21,387 nt of DNA from JAFALX01 sp050734185 (GTDB lineage: Bacteria > Chloroflexota > Dormibacteria > Aeolococcales > Aeolococcaceae): the NCBI GenBank assembly GCA_050734185.1, contig JBOHUE010000087.1, positions 1-21,387 on the forward strand, read 5' to 3'. Shown piece after piece: positions 1 through 7,796 of this stretch. Position 1 is the stretch's first letter. Every line of letters starts with the position of its first letter. A program made the translations under genes and the position numbers. The notes beneath the pieces are model-generated. The model had not been told where the DNA came from, searched no databases, and was given only the letters and a program-made list of their open reading frames with translations.

Positions 1-162
1 GCCTATGGGCGCGCCGTCGCCGCCGGGCTCATCGCCGATCGGGCCGCGACCTTGCAACTGCTGCGCCGCAGCGGCGTCGACACCATCGACGCCGACGCGC
101 GCACGCTCTCGCCGCGGCTGGTCAACCGCTATCTGGAGCTGAAGCGGCGCGCGTCGCTCTGA
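1..162 (+). CDS. DUF58 domain protein, C-terminal end (partial)
   Basis: Frame 1 is open from the window edge to a TGA at 160-162 and gives the last 53 residues. The segment GVDTIDADARTLSPRLVNRY followed by LELKRRASL matches the usual C-terminus of DUF58 proteins (Leu-Val-Asn-Arg-Tyr-Leu-Glu-Leu-Lys-Arg-Arg). These proteins have a von Willebrand A-like fold, are normally encoded beside MoxR-type AAA ATPases, and often sit near SpoIIM-like and RDD proteins. Such a SpoIIM/RDD pair lies about 2.7 kb to the right on the other strand, so the association is split here. The gene converges on the 4-TM protein gene with only 6 bases between the stop codons, and I see no terminator in that gap. The N-terminal part lies outside the window. 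Confidence 0.75.
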   Translation, partial: AYGRAVAAGLIADRAATLQLLRRSGVDTIDADARTLSPRLVNRYLELKRRASL

Positions 163-168
163 CCGCGA

Positions 169-813
169 TCAGCTGAAGGCGTGGCGGCTGCCTGCGTTGA
201 TGGCGAGCGCGTAGAAGATGATCGCGTTGATACCGAGCCAGACGGCGAAGAACAGCGCGCCGCCGATGGTCTGGCTGTGGCTCAGCGCGTTGACCAGGCC
301 GCTGAGCGCGATGAGCGACGTGATGATGTTCAGCACGATGTTGAACCAGCGCGCGACGTTCGACGGGCGCCCGACCATGACACCGAGCACGATGTCGACC
401 ACGCCGATGAGTAGCAGCACGACGCCGAAGGCGAGGAAGAGGCCCTCGGCGACAGCCACCCAGTCCGACGCGATGGCGCCGGAGAAGGAGCGGTAGCCGG
501 GGAGGCTCGTCACGTCTCCCGCGTGCGTGAGCAGGAACACGGCTGCGCTGATCGCCACGATGCCGCCGAGCATCCAGAAGATGCCCTTGAGAATCATCAG
601 GATCTGCGCGAACAGGATCATGCCGGTGCGGTGCCGCGGCACCACCGGCGCCGGCATCGGCGCGCCGTAGACGCCTGCGTACGCCGGCTGCGGCGTCTGG
701 CTAGCGAATATCGCAGCCTGCGGCTGCGGGGCTAACGGCGGTGGCTGTGGTGGCGCCGCGGGTGGCGGTGCCTGTGCAGCCTCCGGTGGCTGCGGCGGTG
801 GCAGCAGTGCCAT
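169..813 (-). CDS. 4-TM membrane protein with Pro/Ala/Gln-rich N-terminal tail
   Basis: This 214-residue protein starts at an ATG preceded by a very strong ribosome binding site (GGAGGAGG, 2 nt before the start). Residues 1-62 form a low-complexity Pro/Ala/Gln tail that should be cytosolic. Four hydrophobic segments follow at about 65-95, 117-147, 153-175 and 183-207. The basic PRHR at 59-62 before TM1 suggests an inside N-terminus. No catalytic motif is visible and I do not recognise a named family. It lies 36 bp downstream of an RDD protein gene whose product has a similar Pro-rich tail, so the two are probably co-transcribed and may act together in the membrane; that is inference only. Confidence 0.75.
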   Translation of the reverse strand: MALLPPPQPPEAAQAPPPAAPPQPPPLAPQPQAAIFASQTPQPAYAGVYGAPMPAPVVPRHRTGMILFAQILMILKGIFWMLGGIVAISAAVFLLTHAGDVTSLPGYRSFSGAIASDWVAVAEGLFLAFGVVLLLIGVVDIVLGVMVGRPSNVARWFNIVLNIITSLIALSGLVNALSHSQTIGGALFFAVWLGINAIIFYALAINAGSRHAFS

Positions 814-849
814 GACCTCCTCCTCTCTGTCCCGGCCCTCTCGGCGAGA

Positions 850-1464
850 TTACGCCTTGCGAACTACAAATGTACTCGCCATCTTGTCGTGCCACCCCTG
901 TTTACGCTGATCGAAGGCCGCCCAGATCAAGCCGATGTCGAGCACCCAGGTGCTGACGATGAACCCGAGGTAGCGCCCGATGGCGCGGCTCGTCGTGATC
1001 GGTCCCCCGGTGACAGCCTCCACGACGCGCAGGCCGCACACCTTCTGCCCGAGCGTATGGCCGTAGCGTCCCCAGCTGACGACGGAGTAGGTGGCGCCGA
1101 TGACCAAGTAGACGAGCGCGACCAGCCAGAACAACGGCTGCAGCTGCTGCGTGCCGGTGCACTCCACGCGCGACCCGAAGCCGGTGTCGACGGTGGTGCA
1201 CGAGAGGTTCGCCAGCGAGGGCCCCAGGATGAGCCACGCAATCACGCCGAGCGGGATCGCGAGGATGATCACGTCGATCATGTACGCGAGGAAGCGGATC
1301 CAGAACCCGGCGTAGCGCAGCCCGGGCGCGGGCCCGGTCACCGCCCACAGCGGCACCTGCTGGTATGGGGCGGGGTACTGGTACGGCGGTTGCGGGGCGT
1401 ACCCCGGCGGCGGCGGAGGCGGAGGCGGCGGCAGCGCTGGGGGATCCGGCGGCATCACCGCCAA
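850..1464 (-). CDS. RDD family membrane protein with poly-Pro tail
   Basis: A 204-residue RDD-domain membrane protein. Residues 1-48 are Pro/Tyr/Gln-rich, with a run of nine prolines at 12-20. The RDD domain runs from about 50 to 203. It shows R57 and D64 in WIRFLAYMID, the YGHTLGQKVCGLRVV segment (134-148), the RAIGRYLGF segment (160-168), and the closing DQRKQGWHDKMASTFVVRK. Three hydrophobic spans lie at about 56-80, 110-130 and 163-183. C89 and C102 sit in the loop between TM1 and TM2 and could form a disulfide. The reading frame opens at TTG 1464, but a GTG at 1458 and an ATG at 1455 are in frame, so the start is uncertain by three codons. The function of RDD proteins is generally unknown; transport has been proposed for some. 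Confidence 0.85.
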   Translation of the reverse strand: MAVMPPDPPALPPPPPPPPPGYAPQPPYQYPAPYQQVPLWAVTGPAPGLRYAGFWIRFLAYMIDVIILAIPLGVIAWLILGPSLANLSCTTVDTGFGSRVECTGTQQLQPLFWLVALVYLVIGATYSVVSWGRYGHTLGQKVCGLRVVEAVTGGPITTSRAIGRYLGFIVSTWVLDIGLIWAAFDQRKQGWHDKMASTFVVRKA

Positions 1465-1467
1465 TGA

Positions 1468-1908
1468 TCAACTCTTGGAGCTGGAAGGGGAAGACGTGAG
1501 TGCTGTTGTGGCGGTTGGCGTCAGCACGAGTCCCACCACCGCGAGGCAGAGCGCAACGCTCACGAGCGTGCTCACCGAGAGGTCGCCCCGTGCCAGGAAC
1601 AGTACGATCAGCCCCGCCTGCAGCACGACGGTGCCCACTCGCGTCCACGGCGTCAGGCGGCCCATCTCGATTGCGGTGTACAGGGCGGCGAGCCCGAGCA
1701 GGCCGTAGAAGAACCCGAGCGCGGCGGCACCGGCGCCGCCGACCTGCGCGCCCGCAAACGGGATTGTGTTTCCCGATCCGAGCACGAGCCCGAGAAGGAC
1801 CGCGAAGAGGCCGGCAAGCACGAGCAGCGCTGACTCGAGCGCGAGCAGGGCGCGCGCTGTGCGCAGCACGATCGGGAGGTTCGGCGAGCCGAAGCTGTAC
1901 CCAGCCAC
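1468..1908 (-). CDS. Small hydrophobic membrane protein, unknown function
   Basis: A 146-residue protein with four hydrophobic stretches at about 20-44, 57-80, 91-106 and 109-130, and a Ser/Thr-rich C-terminal end (residues 131-146). The start is GTG 1908; no convincing Shine-Dalgarno precedes it. The stop codon is 3 bases before the TTG start of the downstream RDD gene, so the two genes are almost certainly co-transcribed. The upstream ispH gene ends 52 bp away on the same strand. Small Gly/Ala/Leu-rich proteins of this shape are common in actinobacterial genomes, but I do not recognise a named domain. Confidence 0.7.
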   Translation of the reverse strand: MAGYSFGSPNLPIVLRTARALLALESALLVLAGLFAVLLGLVLGSGNTIPFAGAQVGGAGAAALGFFYGLLGLAALYTAIEMGRLTPWTRVGTVVLQAGLIVLFLARGDLSVSTLVSVALCLAVVGLVLTPTATTALTSSPSSSKS

Positions 1909-1960
1909 GAACCGATGCTACCGCCGCTGCCCTGCAGCGATCACCGTCGTGGCGGATTCG

Positions 1961-2860
1961 TTAGCGCGCGGTGATCTCCACCGCATCTGCCGCCGGCAGC
2001 GCCTCGATCGCCGCGATGACCTGGCGCGTGATCTGCGTCGGCGTCGACGCACCCGCCGTCACACCCACGCGACGCATGCCCCGGAACCAGCCGGGGTAAA
2101 TGTCGTCTGCCGTGTCGACGAGGTAGGCAGGCTTGCCGGCCTTCTCCTCCACGACCTGCACCAGGCGCAGGCTGTTGCTGCTGCGGCTGCTCCCGACCAC
2201 GACGACGCAGTCGACGGTGTCCGCGGCGAGCACCGCCGCCTCCTGGCGTTCCTGCGTGGCGAGGCAGATCTCGTTGTGGACCTCGATGTCCGGGAACCGC
2301 TCGACGAGCCGGTCGATGATGGCCTTGGTGTCCCAGACGGAGAGCGTGGTCTGACACGTGACGGCGAGGCGTGTTCCGGGGTCGACGGTCAGCGCATCGG
2401 CGTCGTCGATCGACTCGATGAGGCTGATCGCGTCCGGGGCGATGCCCAGGACGCCGGCGGGCTCGGGATGACCGCGCTTGCCGATGTACACGACGTGGTG
2501 TCCGCCGGCCACGAGGTCGCGCACCAGGTCGTGAGTTCGGGTCACGTCAGAGCACGTGGCGTCCACAACGTTGAGGCCGCGGTCGCGCGCCGCCTGCACC
2601 ACCAGCGGCGAGATGCCGTGCGCCGTGAAGATCACAGTGCCGGACTTCACCTGGTCGAGCCCCTTCATACGGTCGCTCTCGGCGACCAGCGCGACCCCAG
2701 CCTCCTCCAGCTCGCGTGTGACGTGCTCGTTGTGCACCAGGTAGCCGAGCATCGTCACGGGCTCGGCGCCGCCCCGTTCCGCTCCGACGCGCTTGGCCAT
2801 GCGGATCGCCTCGACGACGCCGTGGCAGTACCCGCGGGGCGTGATGCGAACGACTTCCAT
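1961..2860 (-). CDS. ispH: 4-hydroxy-3-methylbut-2-enyl diphosphate reductase
   Basis: IspH (LytB) is the last enzyme of the MEP isoprenoid pathway. It reduces HMBPP to IPP and DMAPP with a [4Fe-4S] cluster. The 299-residue protein has the three cluster cysteines at C12 (RGYCHGV), C103 (DATCSDVT) and C199 (EICLATQ). The substrate pocket residues are also present: H43 (LVHNEHV), H81 (TAHG), H131 and E133 (GHPE), T171 (QTT), the SSNS at 227-230, and S272 (TAGASTP). The start is ATG 2860; the frame stays open far upstream, but conserved sequence begins at MEVVRITPRGYC. The sequence resembles Bacillus-type IspH (PRGYC.GVV, ATC.DVT.THDL, GHPEP) more than the E. coli form. The residue after the second Cys is Ser where Pro is usual. 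The gene lies 14 bp after the SpoIIM-like gene. Confidence 0.97.
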   Translation of the reverse strand: MEVVRITPRGYCHGVVEAIRMAKRVGAERGGAEPVTMLGYLVHNEHVTRELEEAGVALVAESDRMKGLDQVKSGTVIFTAHGISPLVVQAARDRGLNVVDATCSDVTRTHDLVRDLVAGGHHVVYIGKRGHPEPAGVLGIAPDAISLIESIDDADALTVDPGTRLAVTCQTTLSVWDTKAIIDRLVERFPDIEVHNEICLATQERQEAAVLAADTVDCVVVVGSSRSSNSLRLVQVVEEKAGKPAYLVDTADDIYPGWFRGMRRVGVTAGASTPTQITRQVIAAIEALPAADAVEITAR

Positions 2861-2874
2861 GGTTGTGGCTGTCC

Positions 2875-3879
2875 TCAGGGTGTGGCCGGGCCTGCAGCCA
2901 TGATCGCATCGAGTGACATGGGCGACGCGCGCCGCCGCGGCTGCCGTCCGGCGAGCAGCAGCCACCCGTAGAGCAGGAGAGCGGTGCCCGCCCCGATCGC
3001 GAGCTTGGCCGCGCCGGGCAGCCCGCTCGGGGAGACGAACGCCTCGAGTGTGCCGGCGATCACCAGCAGGCTGGCGATGCCGAGCGCGAGGGTGGCTGCG
3101 CGGCGCGCCGCGGCGCTGAGTGCCTCGCCGCGACGGACGTGCCCGGGGCGAAGGATGGCGCCGCCGAGCATGAGCCCGGTGCCACCGGCGATCACGATCA
3201 CGCTGAGCTCGATGACGCCGTGGGGCACGATGAGCGACCAGAACGCCAGGTCGTAGCCGCCGATGTGCACCGCCGCGGCGATCGAGCCGAGCATCCACCC
3301 GTTGGCGAGCAGAACGAGTGCGGTGGGCAGCCCGAGGAGAACGCCGCCGGCGAAGCACACGAGCGCGACCCGGATGTTGTTCTGGATGATGAACGACGCC
3401 GCCAGTGGCGCATCGGGAACGTTGGCCTGGATCTGACCCCGCGCCATCTGATCGAACAGCGACTGCGGCACCAGCGAGGACCGCAGGTCGGGGCGCAGGT
3501 CCACCGCCAGCCACCCGACCACAAACCCGAGCGCGAGCAGGACGAGGGAGCTGACCACGAACGGCCACACAGCACGGAACGCGCGCGGCAGTCCCGTCGC
3601 GTAAAACGCCGGCACGGCAGAGAGCCGCAGCGGCGTGTTGCGGTAGAGGAGGGGATGCGCCCGCGCGCTGAGTGCGTTGAGGTACTCCGTGATGGGCGCC
3701 TCCGGGTAGTCGCGGCGCGCGATGGCGAGGTCGCTCGCCGTGTGGCGCAGCAACAATCCGAAGCGCTCGATGTCCTGTGCGGGCATCCCTCGCAAGCGCC
3801 CACGGCGTGCGCGCTTCACCGCGGCCTCCAGCTCCTCCCAGCGCGGTCTGCGCTCCGCGATGAAGGTGTCGAGGCTCAC
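2875..3879 (-). CDS. SpoIIM-like (stage II sporulation protein M family) membrane protein
   Basis: A 334-residue integral membrane protein of the SpoIIM/DUF95 type. A soluble N-terminal helical region (about 1-100) starts SLDTFIAERRPRWEELE. It is followed by hydrophobic spans near 103-127, 165-195, 198-218, 222-243, 262-280 and 290-312, with the family motif PHGVIELS at about 219-226. I chose GTG 3879 because it overlaps the stop of the upstream RDD gene as GTGA and has GAGGAG 3 nt before it; the frame is open further upstream but that would run deep into the RDD gene. In non-sporulating bacteria these proteins recur beside RDD, MoxR and DUF58 genes in membrane clusters of unknown role, so the gene should not be read as evidence of sporulation. 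Confidence 0.88.
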   Translation of the reverse strand: MSLDTFIAERRPRWEELEAAVKRARRGRLRGMPAQDIERFGLLLRHTASDLAIARRDYPEAPITEYLNALSARAHPLLYRNTPLRLSAVPAFYATGLPRAFRAVWPFVVSSLVLLALGFVVGWLAVDLRPDLRSSLVPQSLFDQMARGQIQANVPDAPLAASFIIQNNIRVALVCFAGGVLLGLPTALVLLANGWMLGSIAAAVHIGGYDLAFWSLIVPHGVIELSVIVIAGGTGLMLGGAILRPGHVRRGEALSAAARRAATLALGIASLLVIAGTLEAFVSPSGLPGAAKLAIGAGTALLLYGWLLLAGRQPRRRASPMSLDAIMAAGPATP

Positions 3880-4652
3880 GTGCTCCTCGCAATCAGCTGC
3901 AGATACAGCCGCTCCAGGAAGAGCTCCGCAGGCCACATGCGCTCGGGTGCGCCCCAGGGAAGCTCGAGCCGGTCGTAGAGCTTGACCGCGAGCTGACTCG
4001 CGAGCCGGGCACGCAACGGTGGCGTCAGTCCCTGGCGGCTGAGAAACACGCGAAGCGCGTTCTCCTCCGGTGTGCCCAGGCGCTCCACGCCGTCGATGGC
4101 CGGGCCGGCGTCCGGCGTTCGCAGAATCAACGGCATCGGTGCTGTGACCGCTGCCAGGCTCACGTTCTGTCGCTCGCGCACGACCACCGTGCCGGCGGCC
4201 AGGTCACCCAGCCGGCGCGACAGGGGGTGGAAGAACATCACCACGACGCCGACGTACACGACGCCGACGTCGACGATGCGCACCAGGTTGCGCACCACGA
4301 GCGCGCTGAAATCAGGCGCCGACCCGTCGAGCATCACGACGCGCACGCCCATCGCCGCCTTGCCGGGAGTGCGCCCTCCCATCACCGCTTCCGCAAGCAG
4401 GAAGTACCCGAAGTACACAAGAAACGCGGCGCCCGCGGCGGCACCGGCGGTCCACTGCGCGGCCTGACCAGACGACGCGAACGAGCCGGCTGCGACCACC
4501 GCCAGGACCACAGCGAACACGAGCACCAGCGCGACCGCACTGTCGACGAGCTGCGCGATCATGCGGCTGCCGACGCCGGCTGTCGCATACCCCAGCGCAA
4601 CGTTGTCTGCCGTCTGCACTCGGAGCGTGTCCGGTGGCGGCGGGGTGCTCAC
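3876..4652 (-). CDS. RDD family protein, SpoIIM-associated type with C-terminal extension
   Basis: A 258-residue RDD protein with R30 and D37 in the first helix (GSRMIAQLVDSAVAL), the GGRTPGKAAMGVRVV block at 92-106, RNLVRIVD at 121-128, and SRRLGDLAAGTVVV at 145-158. TM spans lie at about 34-56, 67-90 and 126-143. Unlike the short RDD protein at 850-1464, it carries a soluble C-terminal extension of about 90 residues (165-258) that ends FLERLYLQLIA. This architecture is typical of RDD proteins encoded directly before SpoIIM-like genes, and the two genes overlap by 4 bases (GTGA), so translation is coupled. The start is GTG 4652, giving MSTPPPPDTL. The molecular function is not established. 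Confidence 0.85.
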   Translation of the reverse strand: MSTPPPPDTLRVQTADNVALGYATAGVGSRMIAQLVDSAVALVLVFAVVLAVVAAGSFASSGQAAQWTAGAAAGAAFLVYFGYFLLAEAVMGGRTPGKAAMGVRVVMLDGSAPDFSALVVRNLVRIVDVGVVYVGVVVMFFHPLSRRLGDLAAGTVVVRERQNVSLAAVTAPMPLILRTPDAGPAIDGVERLGTPEENALRVFLSRQGLTPPLRARLASQLAVKLYDRLELPWGAPERMWPAELFLERLYLQLIARST

Positions 4653-4697
4653 ACGGCCATCGTCGCACCGCCGTCGCGACCGCGTCGGGCGGTGCTG

Positions 4698-5225
4698 TCA
4701 GTGGGTCGTCGTCGAGGACGATGACGGCTTCGGCGACGCGGTGCCGCTCGTGCACGCCGTGGCGCCGAAGGCACCGAAGGCGGCGTCGATGGCAGAACCG
4801 TCCGACACGATGCGGGCGAGCGCCGCGAGGTACGTCGGCTGGTTGCTCGCCGCCGCCGCCGCCTGCGCCGCCGTGGCGTCGTCGGCCGATTGCTGGATGG
4901 CGGCGATCCCCTGGGTCCACGACGACTGCTTCGACGGCGGTGTTCCCATGGCCTTCATCCGGCTGATCGTCGATTGCAGCACCGTCACCTGCTTGCCCAG
5001 ATAGCTCGCGATTGCCGGCAGATCGCCCGCCTTGGGGGCGGTCAGCGACGAGACGCTGGGTTGCGGCACGGCTCCGCTCGACGCGGCGCTTGACGTGCAG
5101 ACCGCATTGGCGCCGCTGATGAAGTCCGACATGTTCTTGGTTCCGGACGATCCGCTGCACGCTGCCAGCACAAGCCCGGCGAGCGGTGCAAGCAGTAGCG
5201 GCTTACGCAGGCTCAACGATGGCAA
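4698..5225 (-). CDS. Putative secreted lipoprotein, unknown function
   Basis: A protein of up to 175 residues with a lipoprotein signal: basic n-region (LRKP), hydrophobic core (LLLAPLAGLVL) and lipobox LAAC, with the lipidated Cys at residue 23. The mature part is Ser/Ala/Thr-rich and has two further cysteines (C43 and one near 159, in TACTSG), which could form a disulfide. A helical middle (about 65-150) and a Ser/Thr tail complete it. The open frame begins at TTG 5225, with a second TTG at 5216. Both lie inside or at the end of the biotin carrier gene, so translation is probably coupled to it. No domain is recognised. It may be surface-anchored; its link to the carboxylase genes is positional only. 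Confidence 0.72.
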   Translation of the reverse strand: MPSLSLRKPLLLAPLAGLVLAACSGSSGTKNMSDFISGANAVCTSSAASSGAVPQPSVSSLTAPKAGDLPAIASYLGKQVTVLQSTISRMKAMGTPPSKQSSWTQGIAAIQQSADDATAAQAAAAASNQPTYLAALARIVSDGSAIDAAFGAFGATACTSGTASPKPSSSSTTTH

Positions 5226-5421
5226 CGGTCTGCCCCTCCTGCACCACGTCGCCCTCGTGCACGAGGATCTCTGTGACCACGCCGGGGATCGGGGTGGTGA
5301 TCGGGATCTCCATCTTCATCGACTCCAGGATCATGAGGGTGTCGTCCTCCTCGACGCGCTGGCCCACCGCGGTGACGATCTTCCAGAGATTGCCCACCAG
5401 CTCGGCCTTGACCTCAGCCAC
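5203..5421 (-). CDS. Biotin carboxyl carrier protein (stand-alone biotinyl domain)
   Basis: A 72-residue biotinyl/lipoyl-domain protein with the biotinylation motif ESMKMEIP; the modified lysine is K36. The family's flattened beta-barrel repeats are visible as VGNLWKIVTAVGQRVEEDD before and TPIPGVVTEILVHEGDVVQE after the lysine. Free-standing carriers of this length, beginning AEVKAELVGN, are common in Actinomycetota. They accept CO2 on biotin from a biotin carboxylase and present it to a carboxyltransferase. I chose GTG 5421 because the conserved domain starts there and GGGAGA lies upstream; the frame remains open upstream without homology. It follows the carboxyltransferase gene by 34 bp on the same strand, so the two very probably serve one acyl-CoA carboxylase. 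Confidence 0.93.
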   Translation of the reverse strand: MAEVKAELVGNLWKIVTAVGQRVEEDDTLMILESMKMEIPITTPIPGVVTEILVHEGDVVQEGQTVAIVEPA

Positions 5422-5455
5422 TCCGTGCTCTCCCTGAACGCCGCGTCGGGGCGCC

Positions 5456-7003
5456 TCACACCGGCCGAACGCCGTGCTTCCGCCACGGACGCGACACCCG
5501 TTTTGTTGCCGCGCCGTCGAGGGCGTCGATGATGACACGACGAGTGTCGGCGGGGTCGATGATGTCGTCCACGTAGGCCCATGACGCCGCGATGTACGGG
5601 TCGATGGTTCGACGCACCGTTGTCAGCAACTCGGCGCGTGTCGCCGCCGGGTCCTCCGCGGCAGCGATCTGTTTGGGAAAGAGGATCTCGACTGCCCCCT
5701 CGGGGCCCATCACCGAGATCTCTGCGCTCGGCCACGCGAACAGCCCGTCCGGCTCGTAGCCGCGACCGCACATCACGTAGTACCCCGCGCCATACGCCTT
5801 GCGCAGCACGACACTGACCTTGGGTACGGTGGCCTCGCTGACGGCGTACAGCATCTTCGCCCCGTGGCGGATGATCCCCTGCTTCTCGACCTCGGTTCCG
5901 ACGATGAATCCGGGCACGTCCATGAGGAACACGAGCGGCAGATTGAACGCGTCGCACAACGTGATGAACCGTGCCGCCTTGTCGGCCGCGTCGATGTCGA
6001 GCGCGCCGCCTTTTATCAGCGGCTGGTTGGCGACAACGCCCACGGGCCGGCCGTCGAGGCGCGCCAGCGCTGTGATGATGTTGCGCGCCCACGCCGGCTT
6101 GATCTCGAACACGTTGCCGTCATCGACGACGCGGCGCACGACGGCGCGCATGTCGTACGCGGCACGCGGGTTCGCCGGCACCAGCTTGCTGAGTCCGTCG
6201 ACCTTGCGGTCGCGGAGGTCTGTGCTCTCGCGCCGCGGCGCCGCGTCGCGGTTGTTCGACGGCATGAACGAGAGGTACTCGCGCACGGCATCGATGCACG
6301 CGCGGTCGTCCTCGACCTCGAGGTCGCCGACGCCGCTCACCGCGCAGTGGATCTGACTGCCGCCCATCGCGTGGTCGGTCGTCTCCTCACCGGTGGCCGC
6401 ACGCACCAGTCGCGCGCCACCCAGCGCCATGCTGCTCGTCTCCTTGACCATGGGAACGAAGTCGGCGAGCCCGGGGATGTACGCCGTTCCTGCGGCGCAC
6501 GGTCCCATCATTGCCGCCACCTGCGGCACGATCCCGCTCATCTGCACCTGCTCGTAGAACAGTGCACCGCTTCCCGCGAACGTGCTGCCCGCGGCCTCCT
6601 GGATGCGCGCGCCGGCGGAGTCCAGCAGCCACACCATCGGCAGGCGGTTGCGCATCGATTTGCGGCGGAGCCGCGCCACCTTCTGCTCGCCCACCATGCC
6701 CATCGACCCCGCCATCACGGTGAAGTCATACGCGGCGCAGTAGACGCGGCGCCCGTCGACCAGTCCCTCGCCCGTGACGACACCATCAGCCGGCGAACGA
6801 TCCGGGTCATCCGTGTCGCCGGTGAGGGAGTGCTGGTGCGCCAGCAGGCCGAGCTCGCGGAATGTCCCCGTGTCGAAGAGCAGGTCGATGCGCTCGCGCG
6901 CAGTCAGCTTGTGCTTGGCATGCTGCTGCTCGATGCGGTCGGCACCACCCATCGCTCGCGCGTGCGCGCGCCGCTGCTCCAGGTCATCGGTGAGCGCGTC
7001 GAT
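5456..7003 (-). CDS. Acyl-CoA carboxylase, carboxyltransferase (beta) subunit
   Basis: A biotin-dependent carboxyltransferase of the propionyl/acetyl/methylcrotonyl-CoA carboxylase beta type. It transfers CO2 from carboxybiotin to an acyl-CoA. The crotonase-like halves are evident: KLTARERIDLLFD near the start, DSAGARIQE, the glycine-rich GPCAAGTAYIPGLADF, TGEETTDHAMGG, then the C-terminal half with MDVPGFIVGTEVEKQGIIRH, KAYGAGYYVM, and the AEISVMGPEGAVEILF block. The substrate cannot be decided from the sequence. The first in-frame ATG is at 6952 (498 residues), but family-like sequence (LTDDLEQRRAHARAMGG) continues upstream to the stop of the hydratase gene at 7004 without any ATG, GTG or TTG. 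The coordinates given assume a possible ATC start at 7003; ATG 6952 is the conservative alternative. Confidence 0.93.
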   Translation of the reverse strand: MDALTDDLEQRRAHARAMGGADRIEQQHAKHKLTARERIDLLFDTGTFRELGLLAHQHSLTGDTDDPDRSPADGVVTGEGLVDGRRVYCAAYDFTVMAGSMGMVGEQKVARLRRKSMRNRLPMVWLLDSAGARIQEAAGSTFAGSGALFYEQVQMSGIVPQVAAMMGPCAAGTAYIPGLADFVPMVKETSSMALGGARLVRAATGEETTDHAMGGSQIHCAVSGVGDLEVEDDRACIDAVREYLSFMPSNNRDAAPRRESTDLRDRKVDGLSKLVPANPRAAYDMRAVVRRVVDDGNVFEIKPAWARNIITALARLDGRPVGVVANQPLIKGGALDIDAADKAARFITLCDAFNLPLVFLMDVPGFIVGTEVEKQGIIRHGAKMLYAVSEATVPKVSVVLRKAYGAGYYVMCGRGYEPDGLFAWPSAEISVMGPEGAVEILFPKQIAAAEDPAATRAELLTTVRRTIDPYIAASWAYVDDIIDPADTRRVIIDALDGAATKRVSRPWRKHGVRPV

Positions 7004-7786
7004 CTAGCGACCCTCGAACCGCGGTTCGCGCTTCTGCAGAAACGCTGTCACGCCCTCGTGGAAGTCCTCACTGAGGCTGAGCGCGGTCAGTTGGCCCCGC
7101 AGGTACTTGAGCGCGGGCTCGACGTCGAGCCCGTCGATCTCGTAGAAGGCGTCGCGTCCCATCCGCATGATCAGCGGGCTCCACCGTGTCAGCTCGCGCG
7201 CCCACGCGAATGCCTGCTCGCGCACCTCCGAGGGCGGTGCCACTCGATTGACAAAGCCCCATTCCTTTGCGGTTGTCGCGTCGATGCGCTCGCCCGTCAT
7301 GAATAGCTCGAGCGCGCGTTTGCGGCCGAGGTTTCGCACGACGATCGACATGATCATCATCGGCCAGATTCCGACCCGGATCTCCGGGGTGCCGAACTGC
7401 GCCGCGTCGGATGCCACCAGCAGGTCACAGCTGAGCGCCAGTCCAAAGCCGCCGGCGAGCGCGTGACCGTTGATGCAGCCGACGATCGGCTTGCCGAGCC
7501 GCTGCATCGCCAGGAACAGCTCGACGAACAGGCCGCGCTCCTCGTGGCGGCGGAGCTCCGTCGCGTCGGCTGACATCTCGCTCAGGTCGGCCCCGGCACT
7601 GAACGCCTTGTCGCCCGCGCCGGTGAGCAGCACCACGTGCACGTCCGGATCGCGCTTCGCTTCGGCGAACGCGGCGAGCAACTCGCGCAACACGCGCGGC
7701 CCGATTGCGTTGCGCTGCTCCGGGCGGTTCAGCGTGATGGTGGCGACGTGATCGGTGACGTCGTAGATGACGTCCTGCAGGTCCAA
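7004..7786 (-). CDS. Enoyl-CoA hydratase/isomerase (crotonase) family protein
   Basis: A 260-residue protein of standard crotonase length. The oxyanion-hole segments are SAGADLSEM (63-71) and ALAGGFGLALS (109-119). Both acidic residues used by true hydratases appear to be present: E135 in FGTPEIRVG and E160 in RALELFMTGERI, corresponding to Glu144 and Glu164 of rat crotonase. A 2-enoyl-CoA hydratase is therefore more likely than a dehalogenase or decarboxylase, though isomerase activity is possible. The chain length of the substrate is unknown. The start is TTG 7786, 10 bases after the stop of the SH3b-like gene. The stop abuts the carboxyltransferase coding region. Its placement suggests breakdown or remodelling of a branched or unsaturated acyl-CoA. 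Confidence 0.95.
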   Translation of the reverse strand: MDLQDVIYDVTDHVATITLNRPEQRNAIGPRVLRELLAAFAEAKRDPDVHVVLLTGAGDKAFSAGADLSEMSADATELRRHEERGLFVELFLAMQRLGKPIVGCINGHALAGGFGLALSCDLLVASDAAQFGTPEIRVGIWPMMIMSIVVRNLGRKRALELFMTGERIDATTAKEWGFVNRVAPPSEVREQAFAWARELTRWSPLIMRMGRDAFYEIDGLDVEPALKYLRGQLTALSLSEDFHEGVTAFLQKREPRFEGR

Positions 7787-7796
7787 CCGGGTGCGA

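Noticed and set aside
3068..3879. SpoIIM homologue as evidence for endospore formation
   Set aside because: SpoIIM-like proteins beside RDD/DUF58 genes are widespread in non-sporulating bacteria, and no other sporulation gene is in the window.
2861..3892. The ispH frame stays open for another 344 codons upstream
   Set aside because: It is antisense-phase GC-rich read-through across the SpoIIM-like gene, Arg/His/Ala-rich with no homology; IspH begins at MEVVRITPRGYC.
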